This document shows, one piece after another, positions 1 to 5,171 of a DNA stretch of 5,510 bases (position 1 is its first letter; each line of letters begins with the position of its first letter). Made by a program: the position numbers and the translations under genes. This stretch comes from DATLYH01 sp035575035 (GTDB lineage: Bacteria; Planctomycetota; Planctomycetia; Gemmatales; Gemmataceae), in the NCBI GenBank assembly GCA_035575035.1, contig DATLYH010000140.1:1-5510 (forward strand), in the 5' to 3' direction. The notes below the pieces were generated by a model. The model saw only the letters and a list, made by a program, of their open reading frames with translations, had not been told where the DNA came from and searched no databases.

Positions 1-2205
1 GGGGCCCGCCTCTCCGAGGCCGACCGCACCCAGCTGGCCGGACTGCTGACCGAAGCCGTCCATCGGGCCGAGCATCGGCTGCGCGAGCAGCTCCGGCCCC
101 TGGTAGCCGAGACACTGCGGCAGGTCGGCCTGGCCCCTCAAAACGTCGCCGAGCAGGTCGCGCTGCACAAGTTGACCGAGGAGTTGCTCGACCAGGTGGC
201 GGAGAGGGGTTACCTGAACATGGGCCAGCTGCGCGATGCCGTCTCGCGCAACCAGCTGAAGCTGCCCGACCTGGCCGGGCCGGGCGAGTTCCTCCGGGGC
301 GACCGGCTGCTGCGGGCCAACGCCCGCCTCGCCGAGCAACTCGACGGCATTTACCGGCGGGGTGAGGTCTATCTGCGCGAACTGCAGCGCCTCAGCTCGC
401 TGGCCTTTGGTACGCCCCCCGGGCGGTTCCTGACCCGCTACCTCGCCTTGCCTTTCGGCGGCGCCGCCATCATCTCCCTGGGGCTTTATTACCTGATCGA
501 GGAGATCAGTAAGGGACTCCAGTTCCTGGATGCGTCGCTCCCGACCATCCATGTCAAGTTGCTGATGTCACCGGTCACGATTGGCCTGCTGGGTGTCTTC
601 CTGTTTCTGCTGCTGCACGTGCCGCGCTTCCGCGCCGCCGTCGGCCGGGGGCTGAAGCAGGTCTATCGCGGCGCACGGGCAGTCCTGGTCGATCTGCCGG
701 CATACCTGCTGGAGCTGCCGCTGGTCCAGCGGGTGCTCCGAAGCCGGGCCCTGCGGTTCAGCTACCACTACCTGTTCAAGCCGCTGGCGTTCGCCGTGCC
801 GGTCGGGCTGTTTCTGCGGACCCGCGAGACCGCCGTGGTCCCGCCGGCCGAAGGCGGGTTCATGGCCTTTGTGGCCGCCAACCTGGTCCTCAACTCGCGC
901 GTCGGCCGCGACCTGGAGGAGGCCTGCATCGACGGACTGGTGACGACCTGGCAGCGCGTCCGGGCCGACATCCTGCCGGGGCTGTTCCGGCTGGTGATGG
1001 ACTTCTTCAAGTGGCTGCTCGAAGGGGTGGACCGCCTCCTTTATGCGGTCGATGAATGGCTGCGTTTCCGGGCCGGTGACAGTCGGCTGTCACTGATGGC
1101 GAAGGCAGTTTTAGGACCGTTCTGGGGTGCGGTGACTTATGTCGTCCGTATCGTGGTCAACCTCCTGATCGAGCCGCAGGTCAACCCGATCAAGCACTTC
1201 CCGGTCGTCACCGTTTCGCACAAACTGCTGCTGCCGCTCATCCCTGCTCTGGGGAGTGTTCTGGCCGCACAGATGGACAAAGAACTCGCCTACACGGCCG
1301 CGACGTTGATTATCGGTGCCATCCCGGGGATCTTCGGCTTCCTGGTCTGGGAGCTAAAGGAGAACTGGCGGCTGTACCGGGCCAATCGGCCGGCCGCGCT
1401 TGAGCCGGTCGTCATCGGGCACCACGGCGAGACGATGGCCCGCCTCCTCCGGCCGGGTTTCCACTCGGGGACGCTGCCCAAGCTCTACGCCCGGCTCCGC
1501 CGCGCTGAGCGCCGAGCCCTGCGCACCGGCCAGCGCAAGGCCCCGCGCAAGTACCGCGACGCCCTGCACGAACTGGAGGGGCTGGTCCGCCATTTCGTCG
1601 AGCGCGACTTCCTGGCGATCCTGGAGCGGAGCAAGACCTGGGGTGGACGGCCGATTGAGGTGAGGGGAGTCGCCTTGGCCTCCAACCGCGTTCGTGTCGA
1701 GCTGGGCGGTCCGGCACCGGCCGCACCGGGCCTAGTGATCACCATCGAGGAGCAGTCGGGCTGGCTGCTGGCGGGGGTGGCGGCGCCCGGCTGGCTAGGC
1801 GAGCTCTCCGGTGAGCGGCGGCAGGTGCTGCGGGCTGCCCTGGCTGGTCTGTACAAGTTCGCCGGTGTTGATCTGGTCCGCGAGCAGATCGAGGCCTGCC
1901 TCGGGCCGGGCCAGGTTGTCTACGATGTCGCCGACGAGGGATTGGTGGTCTGGGCTGGCCCCAGCGGCACGGTCGAGGCGGTCTACGACCTGGACGCCGG
2001 CCCGCGGATGGAGCCGCGGATCATGTCCGGTCCCACGGCCGCGGCGCTGCCCGCATTGCCGGCCGAGCCGCTCCGGTTCGACCGGGTACTGGTCCTCTGG
2101 GAAACCTGGGTCGATGTCTGGGAGCAGGACCAGGCGGGGAAGGAGCCGCCCGAATCACTCCTCGAAGGGGTGTGCCTGCTGCCCCGGACGCCGCCCGGGC
2201 GCTAA
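1..2205 (+). CDS. Multi-spanning membrane protein of unknown family, 5' end outside window
   Basis: The frame is open from base 1 to TAA at 2203-2205, giving 734 visible residues. A TTG at 172 could serve as a start, but the 57 codons before it look equally coding (charged amphipathic helices, GC-rich third positions), so I treat the gene as 5'-truncated by the window. Numbering from base 1, the first ~145 residues are hydrophilic and helical. About seven hydrophobic segments follow, near 149-167, 186-206, 258-274, 283-299, 370-391, 408-424 and 430-451. Between the fifth and sixth lies a polar motif, EPQVNPIKHFPVVTVSHK (391-408), that looks conserved. The last ~280 residues are soluble: an Arg/Lys-rich helical part (about 485-545), then a mixed alpha/beta region with no catalytic motif I recognise. 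I see no transporter, protease or kinase signature. An inner-membrane location is inferred from the hydrophobic segments. Function is unknown. Confidence 0.85.
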   Translation, partial: GARLSEADRTQLAGLLTEAVHRAEHRLREQLRPLVAETLRQVGLAPQNVAEQVALHKLTEELLDQVAERGYLNMGQLRDAVSRNQLKLPDLAGPGEFLRGDRLLRANARLAEQLDGIYRRGEVYLRELQRLSSLAFGTPPGRFLTRYLALPFGGAAIISLGLYYLIEEISKGLQFLDASLPTIHVKLLMSPVTIGLLGVFLFLLLHVPRFRAAVGRGLKQVYRGARAVLVDLPAYLLELPLVQRVLRSRALRFSYHYLFKPLAFAVPVGLFLRTRETAVVPPAEGGFMAFVAANLVLNSRVGRDLEEACIDGLVTTWQRVRADILPGLFRLVMDFFKWLLEGVDRLLYAVDEWLRFRAGDSRLSLMAKAVLGPFWGAVTYVVRIVVNLLIEPQVNPIKHFPVVTVSHKLLLPLIPALGSVLAAQMDKELAYTAATLIIGAIPGIFGFLVWELKENWRLYRANRPAALEPVVIGHHGETMARLLRPGFHSGTLPKLYARLRRAERRALRTGQRKAPRKYRDALHELEGLVRHFVERDFLAILERSKTWGGRPIEVRGVALASNRVRVELGGPAPAAPGLVITIEEQSGWLLAGVAAPGWLGELSGERRQVLRAALAGLYKFAGVDLVREQIEACLGPGQVVYDVADEGLVVWAGPSGTVEAVYDLDAGPRMEPRIMSGPTAAALPALPAEPLRFDRVLVLWETWVDVWEQDQAGKEPPESLLEGVCLLPRTPPGR

Positions 2206-2218
2206 GCCGTAAGCAGCG
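2200..2218 (+). repeat. Possible half copy of a palindromic repeat, overlapping a stop codon
   Basis: The 19 bases here, CGCTAAGCCGTAAGCAGCG, match 5119-5137 at 16 of 19 positions. The later site is the right arm of a 34-bp palindrome. Here the left arm is missing, because the bases before it encode the end of the membrane protein. The TAA stop of that gene lies inside the match. Short GC-rich similarity can arise by chance, so the relationship is tentative. Confidence 0.35.
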
Positions 2219-2260
2219 AACAGGGCTGGCCGTTTGTCGTGGCAGCGATAAGACACGGGT

Positions 2261-2289
2261 GGCCCCGTTGAAACGGGCGCGGCGGGGCC
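2261..2289 (+). terminator. GC-rich hairpin region between genes, weak terminator candidate
   Basis: Two alternative stems overlap here. An inner one pairs CCCGT (2264-2268) with ACGGG (2273-2277) around a TGAA loop. An outer one pairs GGCCCC (2261-2266) with GGGGCC (2284-2289). No T-run follows, so this is not a classical intrinsic terminator. It could be a leader structure for the small gene at 2337 or a weak 3' end for the membrane protein transcript. The rest of the 2206-2336 gap shows nothing else clear apart from a ribosome binding site. Confidence 0.25.
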
Positions 2290-2320
2290 GTGTTCGGAAC
2301 GGTCGCCCGCCTTCTTGTGG

Positions 2321-2328
2321 GGAAGAGG
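2321..2328 (+). promoter_or_regulatory. Ribosome binding site of the small SH3-like gene
   Basis: GGAAGAGG lies 8 bases before the ATG at 2337. This decides the start against in-frame upstream codons from 2172, which would make the protein overlap the end of the membrane protein gene. Confidence 0.65.
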
Positions 2329-2336
2329 TCCCGATC

Positions 2337-2639
2337 ATGGCAGCAACGGAACCGACTCGCCGGCAATCCCCCGAGGAGATCAACGAGGCCCTGCGCCGCG
2401 AGTGGACCGATCAGTTCGTCGAGGTGGACCCGGAACGGCCCGAACTCCAGCGCTTCAAGGGGATCGTCGGACGGGTGGTCACGGTCAACTGGAATAACAA
2501 GGCCCTGGTCGATTTCCAGGATGGCGGCTGGTATGATATTTCCCCGGAGTACCTACGCAAGCTCGACCCAGAGACGGCCAAGGGCAAGTATGATCCCAAG
2601 ATCAACAGCGCCCAGCCGTTCCCGGAAAGGCAAAGCTAG
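2337..2639 (+). CDS. Small conserved-looking protein with probable SH3-like beta-barrel
   Basis: This encodes 100 residues, from an ATG with a good ribosome binding site to TAG at 2637-2639. Residues 1-30 are charged and helical (SPEEINEALRREW at 11-23). Residues 40-75 form a run of short beta strands: FKGIVGRVVTVN (40-51), KALVDFQDG (55-63), then GWYDISPEYLRKL (64-76). This glycine-rich hydrophobic/polar alternation resembles the small SH3-like or KOW-like barrels that bind nucleic acid or protein. The tail is polar and probably disordered. There is no signal peptide or membrane segment, so it should be cytoplasmic. It ends 12 bases before trpG, with no room for a promoter, so the two are probably co-transcribed. 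I do not recognise a named family, and the fold is inferred from pattern only. The coding call is firm: the frame is clean and its composition is unlike that of the alternative frames. Confidence 0.8.
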   Translation: MAATEPTRRQSPEEINEALRREWTDQFVEVDPERPELQRFKGIVGRVVTVNWNNKALVDFQDGGWYDISPEYLRKLDPETAKGKYDPKINSAQPFPERQS

Positions 2640-2651
2640 CTTGGCCGTGGC

Positions 2652-3254
2652 ATGATCCTCCTCATCGACAACTATGACTCCTTCACCTACAACCTGGTGC
2701 AGCGGCTGGGGGAGATGGACGCCAATCTGGACGTGCGGGTCTTCCGCAACGACCAGATAACGCCCGACCAGGTGGCGGCATTGCGGCCGACGCACATCAT
2801 CATCTCGCCGGGCCCGTGCACGCCGCGCGAGGCGGGCGTTTCCAACGAGGTCATCCGGCGCTTCGCCCCAACGGTGCCGATCCTGGGCGTCTGCTTAGGG
2901 CATCAGTGCATCGGCCATGTCTTCGGTGGCGAGGTGGTGCGCAACTACCGCATCATGCATGGCAAGACCTCGTTGATCCATCACGACGGCCAAGGCGTCT
3001 TCCGCGGCCTGGCCAACCCCTTCGAAGCGACCCGCTACCATAGCCTGGTCATCCGGCGGGAGACATTCCAGCACCCCGACTTCGTCATCTCCGCCTGGAC
3101 CGACGAGGGCGAGATCATGGGGGTGCGGCACCGCCACTGGCCGCTGCACGGCGTGCAGTTCCACCCCGAGAGCTTCCTCACCCTTGAGGGGCCGAAACTG
3201 TTGAAAAACTTCATCGCGCTTGGTCCGGTACATCCCTCCGAGCCCCGAGCGTGA
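2652..3254 (+). CDS. trpG: Anthranilate / aminodeoxychorismate synthase glutamine amidotransferase subunit (TrpG/PabA)
   Basis: This 200-residue protein is a full-length class-I glutamine amidotransferase. It hydrolyses glutamine and passes ammonia to a chorismate-binding partner (TrpE for tryptophan, PabB for folate). Visible signatures are the N-terminal DNYDSFTYNLVQ (6-17), the oxyanion-loop motif SPGPCTP (52-58), the nucleophile elbow GVCLGHQ (79-85) with Cys81, MHGK (102-105), and the catalytic pair His171 and Glu173 in QFHPES. The triad is therefore intact. TrpG and PabA cannot be separated by sequence here, and many bacteria share one protein for both pathways. The ATG start is where family members begin. 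Its ribosome binding site is weak, so translation is probably coupled to the gene ending 12 bases upstream. Residues 192-200 (PVHPSEPRA) and the TGA stop are encoded by a 41-bp repeat, so the native protein likely ended just after FIALG. No trpE, trpD or pabB is in view. Confidence 0.95.
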   Translation: MILLIDNYDSFTYNLVQRLGEMDANLDVRVFRNDQITPDQVAALRPTHIIISPGPCTPREAGVSNEVIRRFAPTVPILGVCLGHQCIGHVFGGEVVRNYRIMHGKTSLIHHDGQGVFRGLANPFEATRYHSLVIRRETFQHPDFVISAWTDEGEIMGVRHRHWPLHGVQFHPESFLTLEGPKLLKNFIALGPVHPSEPRA

Positions 3255-3311
3255 GCGCGGGGGCGCCGGTACATCCCTCCGAGCCCCGAGCGTGAGCGCG
3301 GGGGCGCCGGT
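3225..3311 (+). repeat. Tandem duplication of a 41-bp hairpin-forming repeat
   Basis: Copy 1 is 3225-3265 and copy 2 is 3266-3306. They are identical over 41 bases, and the first five bases of a third unit (CCGGT, 3307-3311) follow. Each copy holds an imperfect stem-loop: CCCCGAGC pairs with GCGCGGGG around a GTGA loop (3243-3262 and 3284-3303), with one internal A/G mismatch. Copy 1 starts in frame at a trpG codon boundary and supplies the last nine trpG codons, and the TGA stop sits in the GTGA loop. The form resembles REP-type intergenic repeats. From memory, similar GAGC-GTGA/GTAA-GCG palindromes are common in planctomycete genomes, but that is recall and not a search. Confidence 0.9.
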
Positions 3312-3393
3312 GAGCGGACGGCTGAGCATGAGGTCCTGGCCTGCGAATTGTCTCCTCTCTTCTCGGAACCTTCTACCGGCGACGCGCTCGGGG

Positions 3394-3399
3394 TAAAAT
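3394..3399 (+). promoter_or_regulatory. Possible -10 box for the kinase-regulator operon
   Basis: TAAAAT differs from the sigma-70 consensus TATAAT at one position and is the most AT-rich spot in the 3312-3453 leader. A 17-base spacer puts the -35 hexamer at TTCTAC (3371-3376), a poor match, so this is a weak or extended-type candidate only. It lies about 55 bases before the TTG start. The remaining leader contains no other clear element apart from the ribosome binding site. Confidence 0.3.
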
Positions 3400-3441
3400 G
3401 CGCTCGATAAACTGTCGGCCCGGTTTCGCGCAGGTGGAAGC

Positions 3442-3449
3442 GAGGGAAG
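3442..3449 (+). promoter_or_regulatory. Ribosome binding site deciding the TTG start of the kinase
   Basis: GAGGGAAG sits 4 bases before the TTG at 3454, with the GGAG-like core a little further away. The in-frame sequence is open back only to the stop at 3394-3396 and contains no ATG or GTG. The first in-frame ATG after the TTG (3547) would cut into the PAS domain. TTG at 3454 is therefore the best start. Confidence 0.6.
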
Positions 3450-3453
3450 AGCC

Positions 3454-4635
3454 TTGGACGACCACGCCGTGGGTAGCGAAGGGTGGCTCCAGGCAGCGCT
3501 GCGCCAGAGTGAGTCGCGATTGCAGCTGGCCCTGGAGGCCGGCCGCATGGGTACCTGGGACTGGGACGTCCGGACCAACAAGGTCGCCTGGTCTCCCAGT
3601 CTGGAGGCAGCCCACGGGTTGGCCCCCGGGATCTTCCCGGGAACCTTCGAGGCCTTCCAGGAACAGATCCACCCCGACGACCGTGCGTATGTCCTGGCCT
3701 CCATCCGGCAGGTGCTGGAGGCGGGCGAGGACTACCGCATCGAGTACCGCTCGGTCGGCCCCGACGGCCGGGTCCGCTGGTTCGAGGCGCGGGGCAAACT
3801 TTTTCGCGACGAGGCCGGCCGACCGCTGCGCATGGCCGGCGTTTGCATGGACATCACCGAGCGCAAGCAAGCGGAGGAGGAGATCCGCCGGCTCAACGAG
3901 ACCCTGGAGCGCCGGGTCCGCGAGCGCACCGCCCAGCTGGAGGAGGCCAACCGCGAGTTGGAGTCGTTCTCTTACTCGGTCTCACACGACCTTCGCGCCC
4001 CGCTGCGGCATATCAGCGGCTTCGTCGATCTCCTCCGCAAGAGCGCTGCGGCGCAGCTGGACGAAAACAGCCGGCGCTACTTGCAGATCATCCAGGACGC
4101 CGCCCGCCACGCGGGCAACCTGGTGGACGAACTGCTGTCCTTCTCACGGATGGGTCGGGTGGAGCTGCGGCAGACGGTCCTCGACATGAACCTGTTGGTG
4201 GATGAGGTCCGCCGCGACCTCGAACCCGAAACCCAGGGGCGGGTCATCGACTGGCAGGTGGCTCCCCTGCCCAAGGTGCGGGGCGATCCAGCGATGCTGC
4301 GATTGGTCCTGCGCAATCTCCTGTCCAACGCCGTCAAGTACACCCGGCCGCGGGCCCAGGCCCGAATCGAGATCGGCAGCCGGGAGGAGGACGGCGAAGT
4401 GGTCTTCTGGGTGCGCGACAACGGCGTCGGCTTCGAGACACAGTACGCGGACAAGCTCTTCGGCGTCTTCCAGCGGCTGCACGCCGCCGAGGACTTCGAA
4501 GGGACCGGTATCGGCCTGGCCAATGTCCGTCGCATTGTCCACCGCCACGGCGGCCGGACCTGGGCCGAGGGAGTAGTGGATGGCGGGGCAACATTTTATT
4601 TCTCTCTGCCGCGGCACCAACCGGAGGAGCAATGA
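3454..4635 (+). CDS. Soluble PAS-domain sensor histidine kinase
   Basis: This is a complete 393-residue histidine kinase with no membrane segment or signal peptide, so it should sense inside the cytoplasm. A PAS domain of the PAS_3 type spans about 21-135: GTWDWDV at 33-39, IHPDDR at 72-77, DGRVRWFEARG at 104-114, and the typical exit GVCMDITERK at 129-138. A charged coiled-coil linker (about 138-170) leads to the dimerisation domain, whose H-box SHDLRAPLR places the phosphoacceptor at His178. The ATPase domain has an N-box (RNLLSNAVKYT, 287-297), G1 (DNGVGF, 322-327), an F-box (LFGVFQRLH, 335-343) and G2 (EGTGIGL, 349-355), so it should be catalytically competent. The FSYSVSHDLRAPLR pattern is typical of phytochrome-like and PAS kinases that pair with Rcp-type regulators. 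Its stop overlaps the next gene's start, which points to translational coupling with that regulator. No chromophore- or haem-binding residue is evident, so the signal is unknown. Confidence 0.95.
   Translation: MDDHAVGSEGWLQAALRQSESRLQLALEAGRMGTWDWDVRTNKVAWSPSLEAAHGLAPGIFPGTFEAFQEQIHPDDRAYVLASIRQVLEAGEDYRIEYRSVGPDGRVRWFEARGKLFRDEAGRPLRMAGVCMDITERKQAEEEIRRLNETLERRVRERTAQLEEANRELESFSYSVSHDLRAPLRHISGFVDLLRKSAAAQLDENSRRYLQIIQDAARHAGNLVDELLSFSRMGRVELRQTVLDMNLLVDEVRRDLEPETQGRVIDWQVAPLPKVRGDPAMLRLVLRNLLSNAVKYTRPRAQARIEIGSREEDGEVVFWVRDNGVGFETQYADKLFGVFQRLHAAEDFEGTGIGLANVRRIVHRHGGRTWAEGVVDGGATFYFSLPRHQPEEQ
4623..4629 (+). promoter_or_regulatory. Ribosome binding site of the Rcp-type regulator, inside the kinase gene
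   Basis: GGAGGAG lies within the last kinase codons. Two adjacent ATG codons follow, at 4632 and 4635. From the GGAGG core, the spacing is 4 bases to the first and 7 to the second, so the second ATG may be the main start. Using the first gives an ATGA overlap with the kinase stop, and using the second leaves a one-base TGATG overlap. Confidence 0.65.
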
Positions 4636-5090
4636 TGGCGGAACTGAAGCGCATCCTCCTGGTGGAAGACAACCCTCACGACATTGAGCTGACGCTGGCC
4701 GCCCTGGACGAGAACCACCTGGCCAATGAGGTCGTGGTGGTGCGCGATGGTGTCGAGGCGCTCGACTACCTCTACCGCCGGGGCATCTTCAAAATGCGAG
4801 CCCAGGGCAACCCTGCCGTGGTGCTGCTCGACCTCAAGCTTCCCCGGGTGGACGGCATGGAAGTACTTCGCCAGCTGAAGTCCGATCCGGTCCTGAAGAC
4901 CGTGCCGGTGGTGATGCTGACCTCCTCACGGGAAGAGCAGGACCTGATTGCCAGTTACAATCTGGGGGTGAACGCCTACGTGGTCAAGCCGGTGGATTTC
5001 AACGGCTTCGTGCAGGCGTTGAACAAACTGGGCCTGTTCTGGGCGGTCATCAACGAGCCGCCGCCCGGCTCGATCGGCCGGACCGGGTAA
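4632..5090 (+). CDS. Single-domain response regulator of Rcp1/CheY type
   Basis: This 152-residue protein (151 if the second ATG is used) is a lone receiver domain. Receiver landmarks are all present: the acidic pair Glu12-Asp13 in LVEDN, phosphoacceptor Asp67 in VVLLDLKLP, Thr97 in VVMLTSS, and Lys119 in VVKPVDF, with Tyr116 at the switch aromatic position. The insert around 48-60 (YRRGIFKMRAQGN) and the ending VDFNGFVQALNKLGLFWAVINEPPP are characteristic of the Rcp family, the cognate regulators of phytochrome-like and PAS histidine kinases. There is no output domain, so it probably acts through protein contacts or as a phosphorelay intermediate. Overlap with the kinase gene makes that kinase its likely phosphodonor. 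It ends at TAA 5088-5090. Confidence 0.95.
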   Translation: MMAELKRILLVEDNPHDIELTLAALDENHLANEVVVVRDGVEALDYLYRRGIFKMRAQGNPAVVLLDLKLPRVDGMEVLRQLKSDPVLKTVPVVMLTSSREEQDLIASYNLGVNAYVVKPVDFNGFVQALNKLGLFWAVINEPPPGSIGRTG

Positions 5091-5102
5091 GGCGGGATCC
5101 TT

Positions 5103-5136
5103 GCCGCCTGCGGCTTGGCGCTAAGCTGCAAGCGGC
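5103..5136 (+). repeat. 34-bp near-perfect palindrome between two regulator genes
   Basis: The left arm (5103-5119, starting GCCGCCTGCGGC) is the reverse complement of the right arm (5120-5136, ending GCAAGCGGC) at 14 of 17 positions. In RNA two of the three differences become G-U pairs, leaving one C-A mismatch, so a long hairpin can form once the central bases open as a loop. It begins 12 bases after the regulator stop. No T-run follows, so it is more like an intergenic palindromic repeat than an intrinsic terminator. It may still limit read-through or protect mRNA ends. Confidence 0.75.
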
Positions 5137-5161
5137 GGCCCAGCGGCGCCCGATGAAAGGC

Positions 5162-5166
5162 GGAAG
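5162..5166 (+). promoter_or_regulatory. Ribosome binding site of the second receiver gene
   Basis: GGAAG lies 5 bases before the GTG at 5172. An in-frame GTG at 5166 is also possible and would use AAAGG at 5156-5160 instead. A stop at 5154-5156 excludes anything earlier. Confidence 0.4.
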
Positions 5167-5171
5167 TGGGT

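Noticed and set aside
172..174. TTG as the true start of the membrane protein gene
   Set aside because: The frame continues upstream to base 1 with coding-like helices and no ribosome binding site is visible before the TTG.
1411..1856. Overlapping frames on both strands within the soluble part of the membrane protein
   Set aside because: They give Arg/Ser/Pro-rich products without motifs, while the main frame is continuous and protein-like throughout.
2172..2336. Upstream extension of the small SH3-like gene
   Set aside because: The frame is open back to 2172, but that part overlaps the membrane protein gene, is Arg-rich and has no good ribosome binding site. The ATG at 2337 does have one.
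3225..3311. CRISPR array
   Set aside because: The two 41-bp units abut directly without spacers and form REP-like hairpins, so this is a tandem duplication.
2895..3704. Long reverse-strand open frame (269 codons) across trpG, the repeat and the kinase start
   Set aside because: It lies antisense to two firmly identified genes, crosses the tandem repeat and has no recognisable domain. Long antisense frames are expected at this GC content.
3398..4189. ATG-initiated forward frame of 263 codons overlapping the kinase
   Set aside because: It has an ATG right at the TAAAATG box, but the product is Arg/Pro/Ser/Trp-rich low-complexity text typical of a shifted frame. The kinase frame has every family motif.
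5103..5136. Classical intrinsic terminator
   Set aside because: The hairpin is strong, but GC-rich sequence follows and there is no T-run.
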